From: an uncultured Phycisphaerales bacterium | GTDB lineage: Bacteria > Planctomycetota > Phycisphaerae > UBA1845 > CAIVHJ01 | Direction of reading: 5' to 3' | Assembly (NCBI GenBank): GCA_903905665.1 | Contig: CAIVHJ010000456.1 | Coordinates: 1-18,732 of the forward strand | DNA length: 18,732 nucleotides | Shown: positions 7,843 through 14,872 of the stretch, piece by piece | Position numbering within the stretch: position 1 is the first letter of the stretch | How the letters are laid out: every line of letters starts with the position of its first letter | Translations under genes and position numbers: made by a program | The notes under the pieces: model-generated | What the model saw: only the letters and a program-made list of their open reading frames with translations | What the model was told of the DNA's origin: nothing | Database searches by the model: none

Positions 7843-8661
7843 CTACCAATGGTCGGCGGTCAGTTTTTTGATCAGACAATTGAACTGATATCGACCGCCC
7901 GCTTTGAGATATTCCTTGCCGATTTCCTTGACCTGAGCGACCTGCCGTTCGCAGGCTTGTTTATGTTCGGGAATACGATAATCATAACCGCGATTGACGA
8001 CGAGCACACACTTTCCGCCGGTTCGCATACTCTCGGTTTGAACGACGGACGCTTCAATTTCATGCTGACGGAGAAAGTCCTGCGCCTTGACGGCGTCTGT
8101 TTCAGAATTGAACGTATCGACCCAGAGATAATTCAACCCCTTGATCCAACCGGCGGTCGGTTCGATGCGAGCCGATTCGGCGCGGGCTTCGTCCGCCTTG
8201 ACGCTGTGGTTGACATCCGAGAGACCCTCCAGGACCTGAGGTTGTGGGGCTTGCTTGCGAGCGGTTTGAATCGATTCATCCACGGGTTGGGCTTGATCGG
8301 CAGAGGTTGAGGTCTGTCCTGCCAAAAATCCCGCGTGTCGGCCGATTTTGTAAACAGCCACAAAGGCTATCAGAAGGGTAGCGGCTCCCAACGCCAAATG
8401 CCCCCGACTGATCGAAAAATGAATTCGGTGGTCTTCCGGTTTGATCGGAATCGCCGGTTCCGATTCAGCCGTTGGGGTGGAGACGGAGTGTGATTCCGTG
8501 GTGGACGGGGCGGAAATTTCAGCGGAAGCGTTCGATTCCTGATTCGGTTCCGAGGACGCGGCTGGAACCGAGGGTTCAGATGGACAACAAGAGGCTGGTT
8601 GCTGCACAGGGTGGCGCTGGATCAGTTCCAGAAGTACCGGTGCATTGGGTGATTTCGGCAC
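7843..8661 (-). CDS. Single-pass membrane protein with SPOR-like C-terminal domain
   Basis: The 272-residue product starts MPKSPNAPVLLELIQRH and has a disordered Ser/Glu/Ala/Pro-rich region (about 20-80), one transmembrane helix (HLALGAATLLIAFVAVYKIG, about 88-107), a second linker, and a C-terminal globular domain (about 170-265). The last domain, with LWVDTFNSETDAVKAQDFLR and GGKCVLVVNRGYDYR, has the beta-alpha-beta rhythm of SPOR domains, which bind denuded peptidoglycan at division sites; the match is weak. The N-terminus would be cytoplasmic and the SPOR-like part periplasmic. I place the start at the GTG at 8661 because AAGGAG lies 6 nt upstream; another GTG lies seven codons earlier at 8682. 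First gene of the presumed minus-strand operon 8661-5360. Confidence 0.72.
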   Translation of the reverse strand: MPKSPNAPVLLELIQRHPVQQPASCCPSEPSVPAASSEPNQESNASAEISAPSTTESHSVSTPTAESEPAIPIKPEDHRIHFSISRGHLALGAATLLIAFVAVYKIGRHAGFLAGQTSTSADQAQPVDESIQTARKQAPQPQVLEGLSDVNHSVKADEARAESARIEPTAGWIKGLNYLWVDTFNSETDAVKAQDFLRQHEIEASVVQTESMRTGGKCVLVVNRGYDYRIPEHKQACERQVAQVKEIGKEYLKAGGRYQFNCLIKKLTADHW

Positions 8662-8705
8662 AGATCGCTCCTTCCGCTCCACAAACGGTCATTTTACGGC
8701 CATCC

Positions 8706-8734
8706 AGCATAGAAATTAAGCGACGGAAATGCAA
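8706..8734 (-). promoter_or_regulatory. Possible sigma-70-type promoter for the SPOR-like gene
   Basis: On the minus strand, TTGCAT (8734-8729) and TATGCT (8711-8706) are separated by 17 nt, 45 nt upstream of the GTG start. The -10 matches TATAAT at 4 of 6 positions and the -35 matches TTGACA at 3 of 6. This is a pattern match only. Confidence 0.3.
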
Positions 8735-9213
8735 GGACAACAAGGGAAATGGAGAATTGAGAATGAAGAATTCATCTGGAAAAACGCAGGTTGAGACAAA
8801 GCACTGCCACGTTCCGAATTTTGAGGATGATCGCATTTCCTCCGACGCGCGACCACCTGGGGGCGTAGTTCAATAATTGATGATTTTTATCTGGTTGTGC
8901 GTCAAGGAGTTTTGGAAATGTTGTCGATTGGTGGGTGATTGCCCTTGAACTTCTGGCAAAAAGCGGGGATAACTATCGGCCCAGATTCAAATCTTTGCTG
9001 CATGGCTGTGAGGTTGAGATTGGCGCGTGACGGAATGGAACGCTGTGCGATTGAGCGCAACTGCGTCTCGGAGCTCAGAGATCGTTTGACCTGAGACTCT
9101 TCACGAATTTTTTTCATGGAATTGGTGTGTCCTTAATGCACCTCTGGTCGTGGGACCGGAGTGATTGCAGAATCGAACGAATATCAACCCCGTTTTTCTC
9201 AGGAGAATGTCGA
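8735..9213. other. Intergenic region between divergent genes
   Basis: This stretch divides the minus-strand operon (SPOR-like gene) from the plus-strand Cys-rich lipoprotein gene. It should hold promoters for both directions. It is more AT-rich than the flanking genes. Apart from one doubtful minus-strand ORF (8902-9117) and the AGGAGA ribosome binding site at 9201-9206, I see nothing definite in it. Confidence 0.5.
8902..9117 (-). CDS. Possible small basic protein of 71 residues
   Basis: An ATG at 9117 opens a frame for MKKIREESQVKRSLSS followed by a polar, basic sequence with no signal, no membrane segment and no recognised domain. The only upstream Shine-Dalgarno-like run (AAGGA) is about 12 nt away, longer than ideal. 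Codon choice is unremarkable. It sits inside an otherwise empty intergenic region. It may be a real small gene or chance. Confidence 0.25.
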   Translation of the reverse strand: MKKIREESQVKRSLSSETQLRSIAQRSIPSRANLNLTAMQQRFESGPIVIPAFCQKFKGNHPPIDNISKTP

Positions 9214-12200
9214 ATGAACAAGACCTTGTGGACCGGACGAAGGCTGGGGTCAGCCTTGTTGTGTTGTACCATCGTGATTCTGTACGGTTGCGGAGGAGGC
9301 GGGACCGGCGGCAATTCGTTTGACGCCAACAACTGCAACACTCTGAACGGACAGGTGGCGTATGCCCCCGGTTCGGGAGATCTGGTGGGAACCGCTGTCA
9401 GCAACAGCGGCAACGACTGCAACCAATATGGAATTTATTCCGATGCGAACAATCCCGACGAACTCAAGCAGGTCGCGATCAGCAACAAAGGGGTATTTCT
9501 GTTCAACGGGAACGGTGATTTGGTAGCGGTTCGCGGGAGCGACGGCGACACAGCCACGTTCAGTCAGGGCGTGGAGGGTCGGACTCGTGTGCAGCTCAAC
9601 GACAGCAACGGTACGCCGAAAGCAGCGGGAAATCTGACGGTCAATCGCCAGACGGCGGGCGCCCGCAGACCGCTGGTGGAAACACGAAGCCTGACCGACA
9701 TGTGCGGGTCGGGCGGTCAACTGGAAAGTTTCCGCAACGTGACGCGGTCGTTCGATGAATCCTGCGACGGCAGCGAAAACGAACCGTCGTTCTGCACGGG
9801 AACCGTTCGCAATGCGGTCCGATCGGCGGTCGATTTGTGTCCGGAAACGGAAGCAGAGGAGATGCCGGTTGAGGAAATCGTCAATGACGATGTTTCCGAT
9901 ACCCCTGAAGCTGTTACGCTGACAGTCGTGGGATACGCGACGACCCGTGAAGCGGCTGGAGGTGGGACGACGATCGTGCTGACGGCGGAGATTTTCGGCG
10001 GGACGGGAAATGCCTCAGGAACATGGGAACAAACGGACGGGCCGAACACCCTGCTGACCGGATTACCCGGTAACGCCGCGATTGCGGATGCGACGATCAC
10101 ACAGGGAACATTGATTTTTACGATCACGGCAACGGATGAAGCCGGAAACACCGCCACCGATGACGTGGAAGTCATTCTGGGAAGCGGTCGCGTTTTGATT
10201 TCCGTGACCAACCCGACACCGGATGTAGGTGATTCTGTCACGTTCACCGCTGTGGGACAAGATTTACCTTCGGATGCGACTTATTTCTGGAGTCTCGGCG
10301 AGGGTTCCACCAGCACTGATACGTCGGTCACGATTACGTATCCGGCGAACTGTCAGTACCCGGTTCAGGTATGGGTAACGGATGCGACGGGAGCCGTCGG
10401 GGATATCAGTGATACGATGATGATCGTGGTCGGCGATGGAATGGGAACCGGTTGCGATGTTTCCGGAGCGACTCAGTCAGATGTCGTCGATGAAAACGGC
10501 AACAAAGTGGAAGGCGATTTTGTCGTCAAGATCAACATCGGCGATCCGGAGTATTTCGGTGTGGACGAGTCGCGGATGATCTCGGCAGAGGTTTTTGGCG
10601 CGGTCGGCAACGTGTATTTCGGTTGGGGCATCGTGGACGGGCCAGGCGACATTTGGGACACCGAGACAGCCATGTTCGCTTATTCAGCCACTCCCACGCT
10701 GGCTGCTTATGGCGAGGGAATCATCACGGTGGGCGTGGTGGTTGTGGATGATGCCGGTCGGTTCGCTCAAACCACCCGTCCGGTTCCGGTGTTCGGATCC
10801 GAAGGCGGACTCTATGCCGCGATTCTGGGTCCGTTTGTGATCAACGTGGGTCAGCCGGTACTGCTCGATTCGTTCGTGATTGGGGCGCAGGGTGACCTGA
10901 CATACGAGTGGTTCATCGAAGAAGGATCCGGGGACGTGACACTTCGTTCACCGCGTGATCGCAGCACGGAGCTGGAAGCCGGTGTTCCGGGTTCGATCCT
11001 GGTGGGTCTTGGCGTCGGTGACGGCGTGAATTACACGACCGCCTACTTCTGGATTGAGGTCATGGGAGAAGGCGGGGCGTGCGTGGAAGGTGATTACTGG
11101 TGCGAAGACTTCTGCGAGGACGGATCGTATGATTCGGATTGCGATCTGTGCGGTCAGGACGGAATCTGCGTGAGCAACTGTTGGCCGGAGGACGTCGATT
11201 GCTACAGCACCGGCAGTGCAAACGACGAGATTTGCTGGGCGACCGGCTACTGCTGTCCGGGCGATTCCTATTGTGACACCGTTCTTCCCGACGGGAGCAG
11301 TTGTCCGGAACCCGATTCGGATTGCGAGGTTTCCGGCGGCAGCAACGATGAAATGTGTACGAACACGGGTTACTGCTGTGCCGGCGACGGAATCTGCGAT
11401 TTCGGCTGCCCCACTCCGGACGAGGATTGTGGAACGAATGAAGATATCTGTGCCGAAGCCGGATTCTGTTGCGTAGGTGACTACTATTGCGACGAGGGTT
11501 GTCCGACGCCCGATCCCGATTGCGGTGAAGGCCCCGGAACCAACGAGCAAATCTGTGCCGACACCGGCTATTGCTGTCCGGACGACGGATGGTGCGATGA
11601 AGATTGCCCGAAACCTGATTCGGATTGCGGTGGAAGCAACGATGAAATGTGCATGAACACGGGTTACTGCTGTGCCGGTGACGGGTATTGCGATTTCTGC
11701 CCGGAACCCGATCCCGATTGCGGAACCGACGAGTGTGTGCAGGACGCGTTCTGCAACATCGATTGCCTCTACAACGGCATTCCCGATTCGGATTGTACCA
11801 ATGACGACGTTTGCGTATTGACGGATTATTACTGGTGTTGCCCGGGTGATGGATGGTGCGACGATCCATACTGTCCGACGTCCGATGTCGATTGCACCAG
11901 CTGCGTTTCGGACGGTATGTGCATCGAGGGTTGTGTTCCGGATCCCGATCCGGATTGCGGGGAGTCGCCATCGGATTGTTCCACCGACGGAACATGCAAC
12001 ACCACGTGCATCTCGCTGGAATCGGGTGTGTTGGATTCGGACTGCACCAACGCCGACGTGTGCTCCGTGCTCTCCTATTGTTGCGAAGGAGACACGTTCT
12101 GCGATCCGGGATGTCCGACCGACGATACCGATTGCATCGAAAACTGCTCGACAGTTGCAAGTTGCGATACGGGCGGCAATGACTGCATTCTGGCCGAATG

Positions 12201-12300
12201 TGTTGACGGGGCCTGTCAGTACTCCTGGTTGTGCTGCGGTGACGGAACGTGCGACTCGGATTACGAAGTCGGTTCGTGCCCGGAAGATTGCGGTGCGTAA
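9214..12300 (+). CDS. Large surface lipoprotein with Ig/PKD-like domains and repeated Cys/Asp-rich modules
   Basis: The 1028-residue product has a lipoprotein signal ending ILYGC (C26) and a Gly-rich linker. Residues about 30-230 form an unassigned region with several cysteines. Residues about 240-330 (VTLTVVGYATTREAAGG to TATDDVEVILG) and 330-410 (SVTNPTPDVGDSVTFTAVG, FWSLGEGSTSTD, VQVWVTDATGAVG) are Ig/PKD-like beta domains; two more poorly defined beta domains reach about residue 615. From 622 on it is Cys/Asp-rich, with about 72 Cys. This points to an outer-surface, disulfide- or metal-stabilised protein, perhaps for adhesion or matrix attachment; no enzyme motif is seen. AGGAGA lies 7 nt before the ATG. 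A longer in-frame start at 9127 would hide the signal peptide. A strong terminator follows. Confidence 0.9.
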   Translation: MNKTLWTGRRLGSALLCCTIVILYGCGGGGTGGNSFDANNCNTLNGQVAYAPGSGDLVGTAVSNSGNDCNQYGIYSDANNPDELKQVAISNKGVFLFNGNGDLVAVRGSDGDTATFSQGVEGRTRVQLNDSNGTPKAAGNLTVNRQTAGARRPLVETRSLTDMCGSGGQLESFRNVTRSFDESCDGSENEPSFCTGTVRNAVRSAVDLCPETEAEEMPVEEIVNDDVSDTPEAVTLTVVGYATTREAAGGGTTIVLTAEIFGGTGNASGTWEQTDGPNTLLTGLPGNAAIADATITQGTLIFTITATDEAGNTATDDVEVILGSGRVLISVTNPTPDVGDSVTFTAVGQDLPSDATYFWSLGEGSTSTDTSVTITYPANCQYPVQVWVTDATGAVGDISDTMMIVVGDGMGTGCDVSGATQSDVVDENGNKVEGDFVVKINIGDPEYFGVDESRMISAEVFGAVGNVYFGWGIVDGPGDIWDTETAMFAYSATPTLAAYGEGIITVGVVVVDDAGRFAQTTRPVPVFGSEGGLYAAILGPFVINVGQPVLLDSFVIGAQGDLTYEWFIEEGSGDVTLRSPRDRSTELEAGVPGSILVGLGVGDGVNYTTAYFWIEVMGEGGACVEGDYWCEDFCEDGSYDSDCDLCGQDGICVSNCWPEDVDCYSTGSANDEICWATGYCCPGDSYCDTVLPDGSSCPEPDSDCEVSGGSNDEMCTNTGYCCAGDGICDFGCPTPDEDCGTNEDICAEAGFCCVGDYYCDEGCPTPDPDCGEGPGTNEQICADTGYCCPDDGWCDEDCPKPDSDCGGSNDEMCMNTGYCCAGDGYCDFCPEPDPDCGTDECVQDAFCNIDCLYNGIPDSDCTNDDVCVLTDYYWCCPGDGWCDDPYCPTSDVDCTSCVSDGMCIEGCVPDPDPDCGESPSDCSTDGTCNTTCISLESGVLDSDCTNADVCSVLSYCCEGDTFCDPGCPTDDTDCIENCSTVASCDTGGNDCILAECVDGACQYSWLCCGDGTCDSDYEVGSCPEDCGA
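11077..12297 (+). repeat. Tandem Cys/Asp-rich modules in the lipoprotein gene
   Basis: Two module types are mixed. A six-Cys module (seven copies) has the pattern N-D/E-x-x-C-x(3-5)-Y-C-C-x-G-D-x-x-C-D-x-x-C-P-x-P-D-x-D-C. A four-Cys module (five copies) has C-x-x-D-G-x-C-x-x-x-C-x(n)-D-x-D-C. A terminal segment with ten Cys ends LCCGDGTCDSDYEVGSCPEDC, like the C-G-D-G-x-C ... C-P-x-D-C motifs seen in large secreted proteins of other bacteria. Copies 11338-11428 and 11632-11719 are also close at DNA level (both contain AGCAACGATGAAATGTG), pointing to recent duplication. Confidence 0.88.
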
Positions 12301-12325
12301 TCGTACGGCCTGAGGAAGTTTTACA

Positions 12326-12363
12326 ACGGACCCCTGATCCTCGGATCGGGGGTCCGTTTTGTT
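12326..12363 (+). terminator. Rho-independent terminator of the Cys-rich lipoprotein gene
   Basis: ACGGACCCC (12326-12334) pairs with GGGGTCCGT (12349-12357). The stem continues by a T-G wobble and GATC/GATC to a CTCG tetraloop, about 14 bp in all. TTTTGTT overlaps and follows the 3' arm. It lies 25 nt after the stop codon. The opposite strand has no T-run after the stem, so it serves mainly the plus strand. Confidence 0.9.
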
Positions 12364-12388
12364 GACGGGGGGTCATTCCGGACCCGGA

Positions 12389-12895
12389 TCATCGTTTGTG
12401 GAGTTTTTGACGGAGTTTGGCGAGGACTTCCGCAGGCACGAGGCGATTGATGCCGGAGTGATCCTGATCGCTGAGTTCGACGATCTGTCGAATCAGCGTG
12501 CTGCTGGTCAGGGCGTGCTGGTCGGTGGTGAGCAGAAACACGGTTTCGATGTCGCCGACGATGAGGTTGGCGCTGGCGGTTTGGAGTTCCGTTCGCAAAT
12601 CGACGGTGTCGCGAATACCACGAATGACGACGTGCGCCCCGATCAACTGAACAAACTCGATCGTGAGTCCCTCGTAGGTGCGCACCTCGACGTTGGGCAA
12701 ATCGTGAATCTGCTGCCGGATCATTTCGACGCGTTCCTCGGCAGTGAAAATCAACTGTTTTTCAGGATTGCGACCGACCCCGACGATCAGGCGGTCGAAC
12801 AAACGCGCCCCCCGGCGGATGATGTCGAGGTGTCCATAAGACAGCGGATCAAACGCACCGGGAAACACGGCGATTCGTTCAGGCGATTTGGCCAT
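12389..12895 (-). CDS. coaD: Phosphopantetheine adenylyltransferase
   Basis: The enzyme transfers AMP from ATP to 4'-phosphopantetheine, the fourth step of coenzyme A synthesis, in the cytoplasm. The 168-residue length fits the family (about 160). Visible motifs are the nucleotidyltransferase signature FPGAFDPLSYGHLDII (residues 11-26, with G21-H22 binding ATP), VGVGRNPEKQLIF, VVIRGIRDTVDLRTELQ (89-105) and ALTSSTLIRQI (128-138). The ATG at 12895 has AAAGGA about 8 nt upstream. It is transcribed divergently from pyrD and converges with the Cys-rich lipoprotein gene. Confidence 0.97.
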   Translation of the reverse strand: MAKSPERIAVFPGAFDPLSYGHLDIIRRGARLFDRLIVGVGRNPEKQLIFTAEERVEMIRQQIHDLPNVEVRTYEGLTIEFVQLIGAHVVIRGIRDTVDLRTELQTASANLIVGDIETVFLLTTDQHALTSSTLIRQIVELSDQDHSGINRLVPAEVLAKLRQKLHKR

Positions 12896-12936
12896 ATCGT
12901 TCGTCCTTTGTCGGCTAAGAACCTGTCCTAAATACC

Positions 12937-13048
12937 ACCCCTCCCTGTCAGGTCGCCACGGCGACTCGCTGAGGTGAGGAGGGGTTGGGGGAGGGTCAAA
13001 ATCTCATGCTCTCCCCTCACCCTGCCCTCTCCCCTCCAGGGGAGAGGG
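12937..13048. repeat. REP-like palindromic element between coaD and pyrD
   Basis: Two hairpins are present. The first has outer arms ACCCCTCC (12937-12944) and GGAGGGGT (12978-12985) around an inner GTCGCC/GGCGAC stem (12952-12965). The second is CCCTCTCCCCT (13025-13035), loop CC, AGGGGAGAGGG (13038-13048). The strands are strongly purine/pyrimidine biased between them. Elements of this CCCTCTCCCCTccAGGGGAGAGGG type are commonly dispersed in bacterial genomes; other copies are not in this window. Confidence 0.7.
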
Positions 13049-13155
13049 GTAATGGGGCAGGCAGGGCATCGTTGCTTGACAATCGCGTCGGTAATCGGGA
13101 TGCTCGTACCGGTGATCATTATAACCCCAAACGATCCCAATGTTCAGCGCGAGCG

Positions 13156-14118
13156 ATGAACGTGTCGAATCCCAACCCAATTGATATGTCGGTGGATCTG
13201 GCGGGTCTGGTGCTTGCCAATCCGACGATGACGGCTTCGGGAACCTCCGGTTACAGCCTCGAATACGCCCCTTATACCGATTTGTCCCGCCTCGGCGCCT
13301 TCACCACCAAAAGCATCACCCTCACCCCCCGGAAAGGCAATCCGCCGGAGCGAATCGTCGAAACTTCGTCGGGAATGCTCAACGCCATCGGACTCGCCAA
13401 CATCGGCTTGGAACGCTTCATCGCTGAAAAAGTTCCTGAGTTGCCTCAACTGGGTGTTCCGGTCATCGTCAACGTCGCCGGCCACACCATCGACGACTAT
13501 CTCGCGGTGTGCGCGCGACTCGATCCGATCCGCGAAATCGCCGGACTGGAGTTGAACGTTTCGTGTCCGAACGTCGCCGACGGACTGCAATTCGGCACGC
13601 AACCCCGGATGCTCAACGAGTTGGTTCAGCGGGTTCGGGAAGTGGTGCGCCGCGCGAAACTGATCGTCAAATTGTCGCCCAACGTGACGGATATTTGCGA
13701 ACCGGCGCAAGCGGCGATCGACGGCGGCGCCGACGTGTTGTCGATGATCAACACGTTTTCCGGAATGGTCATCGACGTGAACACATGGCGACCCATGCTG
13801 GCCAACAATTCCGGCGGACTCAGCGGACCCGCCATTTTGCCTTTGGCGGTTCATCTGGTTCATCAGGTTTATTCCCGTGTGGCGAAGCATGCCAACGTGC
13901 CGATCATCGGAATGGGCGGGGTTCGCGATTGGCGAGACGCCGTTCAACTGGCTCTGGCCGGCGCGAGCGCCATCGCCGTCGGTACGGCACTTTTTGCCAA
14001 CCCCGACGCCCCTCTCGAAATTCTGGATGGATTGAAATCCTACCTCGCCCAAAGGGGGATGACTCGCTGGATGGACTTGGTCGGAAAACTCGAACTTCAC
14101 ACCACCGGCGGCCGCTGA
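13156..14118 (+). CDS. pyrD: Dihydroorotate dehydrogenase, class 1 (catalytic subunit, PyrD type B-like)
   Basis: It oxidises dihydroorotate to orotate in pyrimidine synthesis using FMN. The 320-residue product shows GTSGY (29-33), FTTKSITLTPRKGNPPER (49-66, with K52), MLNAIGLANIG, VNVAGHT, the class 1 active-site motif LNVSCPNV with Cys137 as catalytic base, VKLSPNV (K172), INTFSG, GGLSGPA (220-226) and IGMGGV for the FMN phosphate. Class 2 enzymes would have Ser in place of Cys137. In class 1B a PyrK electron-transfer subunit is needed; none is seen here. I use the ATG at 13156; it has no clear ribosome binding site, and an ATG at 13186 is the alternative. A TATAAC box at 13120-13125 could be its -10. 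Confidence 0.95.
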   Translation: MNVSNPNPIDMSVDLAGLVLANPTMTASGTSGYSLEYAPYTDLSRLGAFTTKSITLTPRKGNPPERIVETSSGMLNAIGLANIGLERFIAEKVPELPQLGVPVIVNVAGHTIDDYLAVCARLDPIREIAGLELNVSCPNVADGLQFGTQPRMLNELVQRVREVVRRAKLIVKLSPNVTDICEPAQAAIDGGADVLSMINTFSGMVIDVNTWRPMLANNSGGLSGPAILPLAVHLVHQVYSRVAKHANVPIIGMGGVRDWRDAVQLALAGASAIAVGTALFANPDAPLEILDGLKSYLAQRGMTRWMDLVGKLELHTTGGR

Positions 14119-14128
14119 CGGGCGTTAA

Positions 14129-14265
14129 GCACTATTGCAAAACTCGACAGAGGATGATTGCAGTTCGGCAGAGCCGCGCCCGTCAGGAAGCGGTCCTCGA
14201 TGACCAACCTGTTTGTCTTCCGCTCCCTCACGGTCGCGGCTCTGTTAAGAGTTGTGCAATAGTGC
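14129..14265. repeat. MITE-like element with 17-bp terminal inverted repeats
   Basis: GCACTATTGCAAAACTC (14129-14145) and GAGTTGTGCAATAGTGC (14249-14265) are inverted repeats with one mismatch. Inside, CAGAGCCGCG (about 14170-14179) pairs with CGCGGCTCTG (about 14235-14244), and CAGAG/CTCTG flank the outer arms. The 137-bp element has no coding capacity and no obvious target-site duplication. It fills the gap between the convergent pyrD and HPt genes, so its RNA hairpin may also act as a terminator. Confidence 0.7.
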
Positions 14266-14266
14266 G

Positions 14267-14605
14267 TCATGGGGTGGGCGGTGCAACCCGGATGCGGGTG
14301 ATCAATTCGGTGATTTCATCAATTTGCTTTTGGATGTCCGACAGGGCCTGGTTGAGCACGAGTTTTTCGAGGGCGGCGGCTTGTTCGCTCAAAATGGGAT
14401 AGCCGTGGCCTCCGCCGCTCCCTTTGAGCTGGTGCGCCTGACGACGAAGGGCATCATAATCACGCTGCGAGAGGGACTGCTGCATGTCCTCCAGTCGCCG
14501 AGGCAGACCGTGGACGAATATATCCACGATCTCGGCAAAGGTTGGGTCCTCTTCCGCCAAATCAGAATAAATGAACGAAGTGGATAATGTTTCCTGCAGC
14601 GCCAT
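14267..14605 (-). CDS. Single-domain HPt phosphotransfer protein
   Basis: The 112-residue soluble helical protein has the HPt core LRRQAHQLKGSGGGHGYPIL, with H58 as the phosphorylated histidine and the usual K-G-S-G run after it. Known HPt proteins carry phosphate between receiver domains of hybrid kinases and response regulators. No kinase or receiver gene is adjacent, so the partner is elsewhere. The start at 14605 has GGAG about 9 nt upstream. The stop codon sits one base from the right arm of the MITE-like repeat. The upstream 267 nt hold a small palindrome and the next operon's promoter region, with no further gene. Confidence 0.9.
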   Translation of the reverse strand: MALQETLSTSFIYSDLAEEDPTFAEIVDIFVHGLPRRLEDMQQSLSQRDYDALRRQAHQLKGSGGGHGYPILSEQAAALEKLVLNQALSDIQKQIDEITELITRIRVAPPTP

Positions 14606-14748
14606 ATCCTTTTGCTCCGGTTGAATAACGAAATCCGTGTCGTGTGAATGACGACAAAGTTGCTCAGAACGGTTCTGTCCTCATTCATCGAGCGATTCAC
14701 GGCGTGAAGTTATTAGAAATTATGCGCCGGCACATTCGCAGAGGGACG

Positions 14749-14766
14749 CGCAGGCTAAAGCCTGCG
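14749..14766. repeat. Short palindrome CGCAGGCT-aa-AGCCTGCG
   Basis: A perfect 8-bp inverted repeat with a 2-nt spacer lies in the intergenic region between the HPt gene and the plus-strand operon. It resembles small dispersed palindromes common in planctomycete intergenic DNA (family memory, not checked). Confidence 0.5.
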
Positions 14767-14834
14767 GCTCCTTGCGGTTTGAGACACTTCGAGTTGGAGT
14801 AACTTTCCTGCAGTCCCATAATCCGTTCGATCCC

Positions 14835-14863
14835 TTGCGGTGCATCCGTCAAACCAGTAATAT
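14835..14863 (+). promoter_or_regulatory. Possible promoter for the hemD-resB-ccsA operon
   Basis: TTGCGG (14835-14840) and TAATAT (14858-14863) are 17 nt apart. The -10 ends only 9 nt before the ATG at 14873, and no Shine-Dalgarno sequence is present, so a leaderless or nearly leaderless transcript would be expected if this promoter is real. Confidence 0.3.
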
Positions 14864-14872
14864 CCATTTATC

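Noticed and set aside
11060..12376. A 438-residue minus-strand ORF rich in Arg, Asn and His
   Set aside because: It is the antisense shadow of the Cys-rich repeats; its composition is explained by the complement of Asp/Cys codons, and it shows no domain.
13076..13104. TTGACA at 13076-13081 as the -35 of pyrD
   Set aside because: No acceptable -10 lies 15-19 nt downstream; the better -10-like TATAAC is 38 nt away.
13144..14100. A 318-residue minus-strand ORF
   Set aside because: Antisense shadow of pyrD, which is certain from its active-site motifs.
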